Assembly (NCBI GenBank): GCA_964516295.1
Contig: CAZEYT010000001.1
Coordinates: forward strand, 62,001-126,000
Direction of reading: 5' to 3'
From: CAZEYT01 sp964516295
GTDB lineage: Bacteria > Verrucomicrobiota > Verrucomicrobiia > Chthoniobacterales > Terrimicrobiaceae
Length of the DNA stretch: 64,000 nucleotides
The position numbers were made by a program, and so were the translations under genes. Under the pieces are notes generated by a model. It made no database searches and was not told the origin of the DNA. It was given only the letters and a program-made list of their open reading frames with translations. Each line of letters opens with the position of its first letter. Position 1 is the first letter of the stretch. Positions 32,511-40,756 of the stretch are shown here, in pieces.

Positions 32511-34181
32511 GTGAACGTCGTTTCCGTGCCGGGACGCGTCCGCGCGGCGGCGGTTCGCGTGGTGAGCCGGTTCGGCCTCCGCGACCGGTGGCTCCTCCTC
32601 GCGGTGGTCCTCGGATTTTTCGCCGGTGCGCAGGGAATGGGCTGGGGCCGCTACGATTGTCTCAATCTCGACGCCATGGCGTTCCAAACCATCTTCGACC
32701 GGAGCCGGCCGCCGGGACATCCGGGTTCATTTTTGAAGCCCCCCTTCTATTCTTACATCTGCCACATCACCGCACGGCTCCCGGCGCAGGTGATCAGCGG
32801 GGCGATCCACTGGAAGGGCGGACCGGTGCGGGACGATTTGTATTTTCGCATCCGGCTGGTCCTCGGGCGACTGACCAACCTGCTCATGTTCTCCTCGGTT
32901 GTGGTGATGCTTTTCGCCGTGACCCGCGAGTATTTCGGCGAGATCGCCGCCCGCGCCTCCGCGCTGGTGCTCGCGACGACGGCGGGATTTGTGCCGTATC
33001 AGGTGTATCTCACGACCGATCTGCCGGTGATTTTTCTCATGATGGCGTCCTTCGTCTGTGCGGCGGCCATTGTCCGGCGTCCGACCATGGGGCTGTCGAT
33101 CGCCGCCGGATTGCTGGCCGGGCTCGCCGCCGCCACGAAATACAACGGCCTCGCCGTCGCAGCGGTTCTTCCGGTGGCCCATCTTCTCGCCAGTCGCGGA
33201 AACCCGATCCTCGCCTGTCTTCGACGCCCGGCGGCCTGGGCGTGTGGCTTGGCGGTGCCGGCGGGCTTTGTGCTCGGCAATCCCTACGCGGTGCTCGACT
33301 GGCCGAAATTCCGGGAAGATTTTCTCTACAATTACGTGACGACCCCCGTCTATGGCGGCCAGACCGGCGGGACGGGATATGCTGCATTCCTGGGGGCGTT
33401 CTGGGACATTTTTGGCGTGCCGGCCTGCCTGCTATTGATCGCTGGACTCGTCGTCGGCCTCGGGCGGGTGATTTCCGGCCTGCGCCGGGACGACGCGTGG
33501 AAGCTCTGGTTGCTCGGGGCCGTGCTCTTCGGCGTTTACATGTGGAAAATCGGCGCCTTTCCACGCATGGAGAACCGCTTCGTCCTGCCCGTGGCCCCGA
33601 TGGCGCTCCTCCTCGCCGCCGCCGGCTTTGGCTGGCTCTTCCGGTCGCGGTGGCTCACGGCACCGGTCCTCGCCGTCATCCTCGGCTATAACCTCGTTTG
33701 TGTCTGGTGGGTCGGTGAACTCTTCCGGAACGACCCGCGCATGGAGTTGTTTCCACTGGTCCGCGAGCAGATCCAAAACCGCCCGGTCGTCGAGATCAGC
33801 GAATCCATTCCGTGGATTGACAAAGTGCCCGGGGCCAAAATGAAAACCCTGCGCATGCCGATTGCCGTGGAACGCGCCGCCGCTTTTGACAAGCTCGCCG
33901 CCGAGCGACCCGACCTCGCCGCCTTCCAAGAACGCTGGCAACGAAAAGACGGCCTCGAGTGGTTCTCTCCCGCCCGCCGAGCCGAACGCGGCACGGAGTT
34001 TGTTTTCTGGTCATCCATCGACGTCGAAAACATCGTCCGCCCCCAGTTCGACGCCCTTCTCGCCGCCGATTCGGGCTTTACCATTCTCTTTGACCGCACC
34101 ACGCCGCCGCGTCCGGCCTGGGTTTATCCACGCGACCCGGAATTTCTCGCGAACCGCACGGTCGTTCTGAAAAAATCATGA
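32511..34181 (+). CDS. GT39-like polytopic membrane glycosyltransferase (paralogue 2)
   Basis: A 556-residue protein from GTG 32511, aligning along its whole length with the protein of 30059-31768. Shared blocks include GWGRYDCLNLDAMAF, KPPFYSYI, PYQVYLTTDLPV, TKYNGLAVAA, HLLASRGNPILACLRRPAAW (near-identical) and FLYNYVTTPVYGG. About ten membrane helices and a soluble C-terminal domain. Probably uses a polyprenyl-phosphate sugar made by the next gene, with which it overlaps by 4 bases. Confidence 0.82.
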   Translation: MNVVSVPGRVRAAAVRVVSRFGLRDRWLLLAVVLGFFAGAQGMGWGRYDCLNLDAMAFQTIFDRSRPPGHPGSFLKPPFYSYICHITARLPAQVISGAIHWKGGPVRDDLYFRIRLVLGRLTNLLMFSSVVVMLFAVTREYFGEIAARASALVLATTAGFVPYQVYLTTDLPVIFLMMASFVCAAAIVRRPTMGLSIAAGLLAGLAAATKYNGLAVAAVLPVAHLLASRGNPILACLRRPAAWACGLAVPAGFVLGNPYAVLDWPKFREDFLYNYVTTPVYGGQTGGTGYAAFLGAFWDIFGVPACLLLIAGLVVGLGRVISGLRRDDAWKLWLLGAVLFGVYMWKIGAFPRMENRFVLPVAPMALLLAAAGFGWLFRSRWLTAPVLAVILGYNLVCVWWVGELFRNDPRMELFPLVREQIQNRPVVEISESIPWIDKVPGAKMKTLRMPIAVERAAAFDKLAAERPDLAAFQERWQRKDGLEWFSPARRAERGTEFVFWSSIDVENIVRPQFDALLAADSGFTILFDRTTPPRPAWVYPRDPEFLANRTVVLKKS

Positions 34182-35293
34182 CCTCGGTCTCCGTCATCGT
34201 CCCGACCTTCCGGGAACGCGAAAACCTCCCTATCGTCGTCGAGCGACTCGAAAAACTGCTCGGGGACTTCGACTGGGAGGTCATTTTTGTCGATGACGAC
34301 TCGACCGATGGCTCGCTTGAGGTCTTCCTGCGGCTCGCGAAGGAAAACCCCCGCGTTCGCTTCCTGCGTCGCATCGGCCGCCGGGGATTGGCCTCCGCCT
34401 GCCTCGAGGGAATGGCCGCCAGCGCGAGTGATCTCTTGGCGGTGATGGATGCCGACCTCCAGCACGACGAGTCGATTCTCCCCCGCATGCTCGCGGCCTT
34501 TCAGGATGATCCCGGCCTCGAACTCACCGTCGGCACCCGCTACGCGGGCGAGGGCGGCGTCGGCAATTGGTCGAAAAGCCGTCAGTTCATCAGCCGCTTC
34601 GCCACCACCATCGAGAAAACTCTTCTCCGTACCTCGCTCTCGGATCCCATGAGCGGATTTTTTGCCCTGCGGCGCACGATCTTTGAGGAAAGCGTCCGCA
34701 AGATGACCGGCAAGGGATTCAAAATCCTTCTCGATCTCGTGCTCTCCATTGGCCGTCCGCTGAAAACCCGGGAGTTTTCCTACGAGTTCCGCACCCGCCA
34801 GCACGGCGAGAGCAAGCTCGATATTGTCGTCGGTCTGGAGTATCTCTATCTTCTCCTCGACAAAACGCTCGGCCGCCTCGTCCCGGTTCGCTTCCTCCTT
34901 TACGTTCTCGCCGGGCTTAGCGGCCTCGTCCTGCACATCGCGGTCCTCGGCCTGCTCTACATCGGAGCCTCCCGTCCCTTTGTCAACTCCCAGATCGCGG
35001 CGACCATTGTGGCCATGATCTCGAACTTCCTCGTTAACAACACCCTCACCTTCCGCCAGTCGCGTCTCAAAGGCGGCATCCTCCCGGTCGGCCTCACCGC
35101 CTACATCGCCATCTGCTCGGTCGGCGCCATCGTGAATGTCCAGACCGCCGACTATCTTCACACCTCCGCCATCCCGTGGTGGATCTCCGGAGCCACAGGC
35201 GCGCTCATCGGAGCCGTCTGGAATTACGCCGTCTCCACCCAGATCGTCTGGACCTGGCTGCCTGGCATCCTCAAACACCGCGCCACCCGCTGA
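34178..35293 (+). CDS. Polyprenyl-phosphate glycosyltransferase (GT2) fused to a GtrA-like membrane domain
   Basis: A 371-residue protein. The N-terminal GT2 domain resembles dolichol-phosphate mannose synthase (SVIVPTFRERENLPIV; VDDDSTDGS at 38-46; MDADLQHDESILP at 90-102; DPMSGFFALRR). The C-terminal GtrA/DPMS-like domain has four helices (about 238-365). The enzyme would load a sugar on undecaprenyl phosphate and help flip it, supplying the neighbouring GT39-like enzyme. ATG overlaps the previous stop by 4 bases. Confidence 0.9.
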   Translation: MTSVSVIVPTFRERENLPIVVERLEKLLGDFDWEVIFVDDDSTDGSLEVFLRLAKENPRVRFLRRIGRRGLASACLEGMAASASDLLAVMDADLQHDESILPRMLAAFQDDPGLELTVGTRYAGEGGVGNWSKSRQFISRFATTIEKTLLRTSLSDPMSGFFALRRTIFEESVRKMTGKGFKILLDLVLSIGRPLKTREFSYEFRTRQHGESKLDIVVGLEYLYLLLDKTLGRLVPVRFLLYVLAGLSGLVLHIAVLGLLYIGASRPFVNSQIAATIVAMISNFLVNNTLTFRQSRLKGGILPVGLTAYIAICSVGAIVNVQTADYLHTSAIPWWISGATGALIGAVWNYAVSTQIVWTWLPGILKHRATR

Positions 35294-35295
35294 CC

Positions 35296-35811
35296 ATGGA
35301 AGTCCGCAGTGTCGAAGCGATCGTTCAAGCACTCAACCAAGCCGGGGTGCGCTATCTGGTCGTCGGAGGTCTCGCGGTCAATGCGCATGGCTACTCCCGG
35401 CTCACCCGCGACGTGGATCTCGTCATCCAGCTCACGCCGGCCAATTGCAAAGCCGGACTCGACGCCCTCCTGGGCATCGGTTACTCGCTCGCGATTCCCG
35501 AGCCACCCGAGGCCTTCGCCGATCCGCTGCGCCGTGAACTCTGGCGCTCGGAGAAAAACATGATCGTGCTGAAACTCTGGAGCGATGATCACCGCCGCAC
35601 GCCGGTCGATGTTTTCGTCTACGAGCCGTTCACCTTCGACGAAGAGTTCGCCCGCTCTTTTTCCGTGGAACTCGCCCCGAACCTCCAAACCCGGGTCGTC
35701 TGCCTTGAGACCCTGCTCGAAATGAAACGGGCCGCCTCCCGCCCCCAGGATCTTGACGACATCCGCGAACTCGAACGCTGCCGCCGCCTGCGCCATGAAG
35801 CCCGAGCCTGA
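35296..35811 (+). CDS. Nucleotidyltransferase-fold protein (AbiEii/DUF6036-like), pair 1
   Basis: A 171-residue protein. The minimal nucleotidyltransferase motif is VGGLAVNAHGYSRLTRDVDL: GG, then D-x-D about 14 residues later. It starts 2 bases after the GT2-GtrA stop and overlaps the small gene behind it by 17 bases. Proteins of this kind are often toxin halves that transfer nucleotides to tRNA or proteins, but stand-alone versions of unknown role are common. It is not an obvious polysaccharide gene. Confidence 0.75.
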   Translation: MEVRSVEAIVQALNQAGVRYLVVGGLAVNAHGYSRLTRDVDLVIQLTPANCKAGLDALLGIGYSLAIPEPPEAFADPLRRELWRSEKNMIVLKLWSDDHRRTPVDVFVYEPFTFDEEFARSFSVELAPNLQTRVVCLETLLEMKRAASRPQDLDDIRELERCRRLRHEARA

Positions 35812-35992
35812 TTATCGCTGGGGCACGCCCGAAGGCAGCCGTGACTGCGACCGCCTCCTCGATATGTCTCTCTCGTTTCGCGAAAAACTCGAGTGGCTCG
35901 AACAGGCCGAGGAACTCTCCCTTAGATTTTCCATCCAACGTTCCCGCGCTTACATCGGGGAACGGATTGAACACACGCCCGGCCTGAAATGA
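35795..35992 (+). CDS. Small partner protein of nucleotidyltransferase pair 1
   Basis: A 65-residue acidic/basic helical protein (MKPEPDYRWGTPEG, then LSFREKLEWLEQAEELSLRF) starting inside the 3' end of the nucleotidyltransferase gene and overlapping the wzm start by 4 bases. The FREKLEWLEEAEEL-type helix is seen in small genes next to nucleotidyltransferases. An antitoxin-like role is inferred from position only. Confidence 0.6.
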   Translation: MKPEPDYRWGTPEGSRDCDRLLDMSLSFREKLEWLEQAEELSLRFSIQRSRAYIGERIEHTPGLK

Positions 35993-36858
35993 CCACGTCT
36001 TCCCAAGAACCGGACGCCCCGCAGACGTGGTCAACGGTCGTCACCTCCTACCAAGGATGGTTCCACTTTCCCTGGCGCGAACTCTGGCACTACCGCGACA
36101 TGATTTTGCTCATGGTCCGGCGGGACCTCATCGCCACTTACAAACAAACCGTCCTCGGCCCCGTCTGGCTCCTCATCCAGCCGATCATCTCCAGCGTCGT
36201 CTTCACCATCATCTTCAGCGGCATCGGTCAGATACCCACCAATGGAATCCCGCCCTTCCTGTTTTATCTCTCGGGAAATCTCATCTGGTATTACTTTTCC
36301 GCCTGCCTCACGAGTGCGTCCCAGACGTTCCGCGCCAACGCCCAGCTTTTCACAAAAGTTTACTTCCCCCGGCTCGCCATGCCGCTGGCCCAGTCGGCCG
36401 TGAATCTCTGGCACTTCGGCATCCAGTTCCTCATCTTCGTCGGCTTCTACATTTATTTCTTCGCCGCCGGGGCGGAAATTTCGCCGAGCTACCGCATCGT
36501 CATCATCCCCGCCCTCGTCATCCATGCCGCCCTCCTCGGCCTCGGAACCGGCTGCATCATTTCCGCGCTCACGACCCGGTTCCGCGACCTGCAAATCGCC
36601 GTCGCCCCGGGCATTCAGCTCTGGATGTATGCCAGCTGCATTTTCTACCCACGCTCCATCGTTCCGGAGGCCTACCAATGGATCATGACCATCAATCCCG
36701 TCGTGCCCATCGTCGAAGCCTTCCGCTTTGCACTCATGGGCCAGGGTCAGGTCGAAATCTCCCAATGGCTCGCCAGCCTCGCCATCACCATCGTCATCCT
36801 GCTCGTCGGACTCCTCGCTTTCGGCCGAGCCGAGCGCACCATGGCGGACACGATCTGA
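35989..36858 (+). CDS. wzm: ABC-2 type polysaccharide export permease (Wzm), system 1
   Basis: A 289-residue permease with six membrane helices. The start LMVRRDLIATYKQTVLGPVWLLIQP is the diagnostic Wzm/TagG amphipathic region. FLFYLSGNLIWYYFSACL and YASCIFYPRSIVPEAYQWIMTINP follow. It forms the channel through which an ABC transporter exports lipid-linked polysaccharide. Its ATPase is the gene at 37667, separated from it by the second small-protein/nucleotidyltransferase pair. Confidence 0.9.
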   Translation: MTTSSQEPDAPQTWSTVVTSYQGWFHFPWRELWHYRDMILLMVRRDLIATYKQTVLGPVWLLIQPIISSVVFTIIFSGIGQIPTNGIPPFLFYLSGNLIWYYFSACLTSASQTFRANAQLFTKVYFPRLAMPLAQSAVNLWHFGIQFLIFVGFYIYFFAAGAEISPSYRIVIIPALVIHAALLGLGTGCIISALTTRFRDLQIAVAPGIQLWMYASCIFYPRSIVPEAYQWIMTINPVVPIVEAFRFALMGQGQVEISQWLASLAITIVILLVGLLAFGRAERTMADTI

Positions 36859-36881
36859 GCGGTCTCCCCTTCTGCTTCCCC

Positions 36882-37094
36882 ATGTCCCCGCACCAACAAG
36901 ATGCCGAGGATCTTCAAAGAGACCTGATTCGCAAAATGACCCCGGCGAAACGACTCGCCATCGCTCAAGAACTCTATGACGCGGCCTGGCAGATCAAAAG
37001 GAGCGGACTCCGATCCGTCCACCCCGATTGGTCGGAGGAAATGATCGAGGCCAGGACCAGAAGGGCATTTCTGACAGGGTATGCGGGAGCTTAG
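36882..37094 (+). CDS. Small helical partner of nucleotidyltransferase pair 2
   Basis: A 70-residue protein. A central KMTPAKRLAIAQELYDAAWQ helix is followed by SVHPDWSEEMIEARTRRAFL. This composition (a helix, then HPDWSEE) recurs in small proteins encoded next to nucleotidyltransferases. ATG 36882; the 3' end overlaps the next gene by 14 bases. Antitoxin or adaptor role inferred. Confidence 0.6.
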   Translation: MSPHQQDAEDLQRDLIRKMTPAKRLAIAQELYDAAWQIKRSGLRSVHPDWSEEMIEARTRRAFLTGYAGA

Positions 37095-37632
37095 CCAAAT
37101 AACAGATCGACTCGAGGCCGCCCGGATTCCCTATTGCATTGTCGGGGGATTGGCCGCCATCGCCTACGGTCGCCCCCGGCTGACCCTGGACGCCGACTTG
37201 GTTGTTGCCTTGTCTCCTGATCATATCCGCACCCTCGTCAGCGCGTTCCCCATCGAAGACTTTTACCTGCCGCCGGGGGAGGTGCTGCTGGCTGAGATAC
37301 AGAGGGAATCCCGCGGTCATTTTAATATCCTCCACCAACACAGTGCCTTGCGAGCCGACTGCTACCTGCCTGGAAAAAGTTCACTTGCCCATTGGGAGCT
37401 TGCCAACCGTCGGAGGCTGGAGGGTCCATTCGGCGAAGCATGGTTCGCACCGCCGGAGGCCGTCATCGTCAATAAGTTGCTTTTTTTCCGTGAGGGGGCA
37501 TCGCAGAAGCATCTCGATGACATTGTCGCGATTCTTGAGGCGGGATCCGTTCCGGACCTGTCGGAACTTCTTCATTGGGTCCGCGAACTCGGTCTGGATC
37601 TCGAGTGGAATCTCATCCCTTGGAAGCCCTGA
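37081..37632 (+). CDS. Nucleotidyltransferase-fold protein, pair 2
   Basis: A 183-residue protein. The nucleotidyltransferase motif is CIVGGLAAIAYGRPRLTLDADLVV, read as GG plus D-x-D. A KSSLAHWELANRR segment and helix VIVNKLLFFREGASQKHLDDI follow, typical of AbiEii/DUF6036-like proteins. It is a distant relative of the 35296 gene rather than a recent copy. Role unknown; it sits between wzm and wzt. Confidence 0.7.
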   Translation: MRELSQITDRLEAARIPYCIVGGLAAIAYGRPRLTLDADLVVALSPDHIRTLVSAFPIEDFYLPPGEVLLAEIQRESRGHFNILHQHSALRADCYLPGKSSLAHWELANRRRLEGPFGEAWFAPPEAVIVNKLLFFREGASQKHLDDIVAILEAGSVPDLSELLHWVRELGLDLEWNLIPWKP

Positions 37633-37666
37633 ACGCACCCCGAATTACAGCCAAATCTCCTCGTAA

Positions 37667-38887
37667 ATGCTGGCCATCTCCGTAGAAAACGTTTCCAAAA
37701 GATACCGCCTCGGCGAAATCGACCGGCGTCTTCTTGTCAGGGAATGGGCGGCCCGCTTGCGTGGCAAACAGCCCGACGGCGAAAGCGAGATCGACAAGGC
37801 CATGTTCTGGGCGCTCAAGGACATCTCGTTCGAAGTCCGGGAGGGCGAGACGATTTCGATCATCGGCCGCAACGGAGCCGGAAAATCCACCCTTCTCAAG
37901 CTCCTCTCCCGCATCACCGCGCCGACCGCGGGCATTCTCAAAATGCGCGGCCGCATCGCCAGCCTTCTCGAAGTCGGCACCGGCTTCCACCAGGAACTCA
38001 CCGGCCGCGACAACATCTTCCTCAACGGCTCGATCATGGGAATGACCCGTCAGGAAGTCCGCGCCAAGTTCGACCAGATCGTCGATTTTTCCGGACTCGC
38101 CAAATTCATCGACACGCCGGTGAAGCGCTACTCGAGCGGCATGCACGTCCGCCTCGCCTTTTCCATCGCCGCGCACCTCGAACCCGAGATCCTCATTCTC
38201 GATGAAGTTCTCGCCGTCGGGGATCAGCACTTTCACAACCAGTGCATCGACCGCATCAACGAGATCGTCCGCGACGGCCGCACGATCCTCCTGGTCAGTC
38301 ACAACATGTCCTACATCCGGCGCCTGAGCCAGCGCACACTCTGGCTCCACCAGGGAACCGCCCGCGAATTCGGTCCCACCGAGGAAGTGGTCAACCGCTA
38401 CGAAGCCGCCTCCGCCGCCATGGGTCACCTCCGCAAACCCGACGAGACCCGCGCGGCCATCCTCTCCTGGCGGCTCACCGACGGCCATGCCGGCGAACCG
38501 AATGTTCTCGCCCGTCCCGGGGCTGGCTGTCGGTTTGAGTTTTCCGGAAACGCCCGCGAACACCTTGCCGACTGCCGCATGGAATTTCGCATCAGCGACC
38601 AGGACGAAGTACCCGTCCTCGTCCAACATTACGCCTTCCCGAACACGCCACCGGGGGAATTCCGCCTCGACATCACCATGCCCGCCCTGCCACTCCAGCC
38701 GGGCCAATACCGACTCGAAGTCCGACTTTTCCAACGCCACGAAGAAGTTGACCGCTGGGCCTGCGACCCCCTCCTCGTCGTCTCGGAAACCGGCGTCAAA
38801 GGCCCCGTCGAAGGCCTGCTCCACCTTCCCGGTTCGCTCAGCTTCTCCACCAGCCGCCACCCGGCACGAAACACCGTCCACTCATGA
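37667..38887 (+). CDS. wzt: Polysaccharide export ABC ATPase (Wzt), system 1
   Basis: A 406-residue protein. The nucleotide-binding domain has Walker A GRNGAGKST (67-75), ABC signature YSSGM (155-159), Walker B LILDE (176-180) and switch His in LLVSHNMSY. A C-terminal Wzt-type beta-sandwich (about 265-390) would bind the end of the exported glycan. It works with the permease at 35989. Ends in a 4-base overlap with the epimerase gene. Confidence 0.92.
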   Translation: MLAISVENVSKRYRLGEIDRRLLVREWAARLRGKQPDGESEIDKAMFWALKDISFEVREGETISIIGRNGAGKSTLLKLLSRITAPTAGILKMRGRIASLLEVGTGFHQELTGRDNIFLNGSIMGMTRQEVRAKFDQIVDFSGLAKFIDTPVKRYSSGMHVRLAFSIAAHLEPEILILDEVLAVGDQHFHNQCIDRINEIVRDGRTILLVSHNMSYIRRLSQRTLWLHQGTAREFGPTEEVVNRYEAASAAMGHLRKPDETRAAILSWRLTDGHAGEPNVLARPGAGCRFEFSGNAREHLADCRMEFRISDQDEVPVLVQHYAFPNTPPGEFRLDITMPALPLQPGQYRLEVRLFQRHEEVDRWACDPLLVVSETGVKGPVEGLLHLPGSLSFSTSRHPARNTVHS

Positions 38888-39900
38888 GTTCCCGTTACCT
38901 CGTCACCGGTGCCGCCGGGTTTATCGGTTCCCACATTGTCGAACGCCTGCTCCGCGACGGACACACCGTTGTCGGCTTCGATGACTTCAGCACCGGAAAA
39001 GAAAAAAACCTCGCCGAGGTCCAATCCTTGGTCGGGGCCGATGCGTGGACCCGGTTCACACTGTGCTCCAGCTCCATCGCCGACGCCGAGGCCGTCCTTC
39101 AGGCAGCGGACGGCACCCACGTCATCATCCACCAAGCCGCCCTCGGCTCGGTTCCCCTCTCCATCGAGCAACCCCGCCGCACCCACGAGATCAACGCCAC
39201 CGGATTCCTGAACATCTTGGAAGCCGCCCGGGCCCACGGCATACCCCGCGTTGTTTACGCCTCCAGCAGTGCCGTCTATGGCAACTGCCCCGACATGCCC
39301 CTCCGCGAACCCTCCGCCGGCGCTGTCCTCTCCCCCTACGCCGCCTCGAAGTTTATCGACGAAATCCTCGCCCGGGCCTTCTCCGCCTCCTACGGGCTCG
39401 AAACCATCGGCCTCCGCTACTTCAACGTCTTCGGCCCCCGCCAAGACCCCGCCGGAGCCTACGCCGCCGTCATCCCCCGCTGGATCCAACAAACCCTCGC
39501 CGGAGAACCTCTCACCATCAATGGAGCCGGCGACCAGACCCGCGACTTCTGCTACGTCCAGGACATCGTCGCCGCCAACCTCGCCGCCGCCACCCTCCCA
39601 CCGGAACCCGGACGAGCCCTTGCCGCCAATGTCGGCCGCGGCGAATCCACCTCCCTCGTCGATCTCGCCCGCATCATCTCCTCTCTCGCCACCTCGGCCG
39701 GACTCCCCCCCGCCCCCGTCCACCACGGCCCCAACCGCCCCGGCGACATCCGCCACAGCACCGCCGACACCAGCTCCGCAGAAAAAACGCTCGGCTTCCG
39801 CGCTTCACACCCTCTCCAACCTTCCCTCCAACAAACCTTCGACTGGTTCGCCCGTCTCAAAAGCCAGGGCACATTGGCCCGGCTCCATTGCTGCCATTAG
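38884..39900 (+). CDS. NAD-dependent nucleotide-sugar 4-epimerase (WbpP/Gne-like)
   Basis: A 338-residue extended SDR enzyme. It has VTGAAGFIGSH (NAD-binding), a catalytic SSS at 127-129, and Y152-x-x-x-K156 in SPYAASK. The SVPLSIEQPRRTHEINATGF stretch is typical of UDP-GlcNAc/UDP-GalNAc(A) C4-epimerases. It probably makes UDP-GalNAc or a uronic derivative for the glycan. Very GC-rich, like system-1 genes. Confidence 0.82.
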   Translation: MSSRYLVTGAAGFIGSHIVERLLRDGHTVVGFDDFSTGKEKNLAEVQSLVGADAWTRFTLCSSSIADAEAVLQAADGTHVIIHQAALGSVPLSIEQPRRTHEINATGFLNILEAARAHGIPRVVYASSSAVYGNCPDMPLREPSAGAVLSPYAASKFIDEILARAFSASYGLETIGLRYFNVFGPRQDPAGAYAAVIPRWIQQTLAGEPLTINGAGDQTRDFCYVQDIVAANLAAATLPPEPGRALAANVGRGESTSLVDLARIISSLATSAGLPPAPVHHGPNRPGDIRHSTADTSSAEKTLGFRASHPLQPSLQQTFDWFARLKSQGTLARLHCCH

Positions 39901-39937
39901 TGGTTAAACACAACTTCCTACTGCCTCTCCAAGCCGA

Positions 39938-40756
39938 ATGACAATCACCCGCATCGAGCCGAAGAAAAAGCTCTCTCTCTTCGAGTGGAAAGAGATAATG
40001 GAGTTCCGCGATCTCCTCTACTTCCTCGCCCTTCGCGACATCCAGCTCCGCTACAAGCAAACCGCCCTCGGGATTGTCTGGATCATTCTTCAGCCGCTCG
40101 TCCCCGCGATCATTTTTTCGATTCTCTTCGGGAACTTTGCGAAGCTACCCAGCAACGGACAGCCCTACATGCTTCTGGTCTTCTCGGGAATGATTCCTTG
40201 GAACATCTTTAGCGCCTCTCTTGGGCGCTCGGGTGGAAGCTTGGTGGGAAGTGCGAATCTGCTTTCGAAGGTCTATTTTCCGCGCGTCCTCGTTCCGATC
40301 GCCTCGATGGGTTCTGTGGTGATTGATGCCTTGGTCGGGCTCGGAGTTCTCGCTGTTCTCATGGTGGCGTTTCAGATCGCTCCAACATGGCAACTCCTTG
40401 CCTTTCCCCTTTTCCTTGGTATTGCGTTCCTGATGGCGCTTGGAGCCAGCCTCTTGGTTGCATCCCTGAGTGTCTACTATCGGGACTTCGCCTTTGTTGT
40501 CCCTTTCGCGTTGCAGGCATGGAATTATCTCAGTCCCGTGGCCTACTCATCCGAGCTCATTCCCGAAAAATGGCGATGGCTCTACGCCTTGAATCCCTGC
40601 GCCGGTCTTATCGAAGGTTTCCGCTGGTCGGTTCTTGGAACGTCAGCTCTCGACCAAACAATGATTATCTCGATGAGCGCGGGATGTGTTTTGTTCCTGC
40701 TCGTAGGATTTCTGGTATTCCGAAAAATTGAACGGGGGTTCGCCGACATCGTATGA
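39938..40756 (+). CDS. wzm: ABC-2 type polysaccharide export permease (Wzm), system 2
   Basis: A 272-residue six-helix permease. The Wzm start region is FLALRDIQLRYKQTALGIVW with ILQPLVPAIIFSILFG following. LVFSGMIPWNIFSASL and NYLSPVAYSSELIPEKWRWLYALNPC are also visible. It differs clearly from the system-1 permease (ALRDIQLRYKQTALG versus VRRDLIATYKQTVLG). It overlaps its ATPase gene by 4 bases. Confidence 0.9.
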   Translation: MTITRIEPKKKLSLFEWKEIMEFRDLLYFLALRDIQLRYKQTALGIVWIILQPLVPAIIFSILFGNFAKLPSNGQPYMLLVFSGMIPWNIFSASLGRSGGSLVGSANLLSKVYFPRVLVPIASMGSVVIDALVGLGVLAVLMVAFQIAPTWQLLAFPLFLGIAFLMALGASLLVASLSVYYRDFAFVVPFALQAWNYLSPVAYSSELIPEKWRWLYALNPCAGLIEGFRWSVLGTSALDQTMIISMSAGCVLFLLVGFLVFRKIERGFADIV

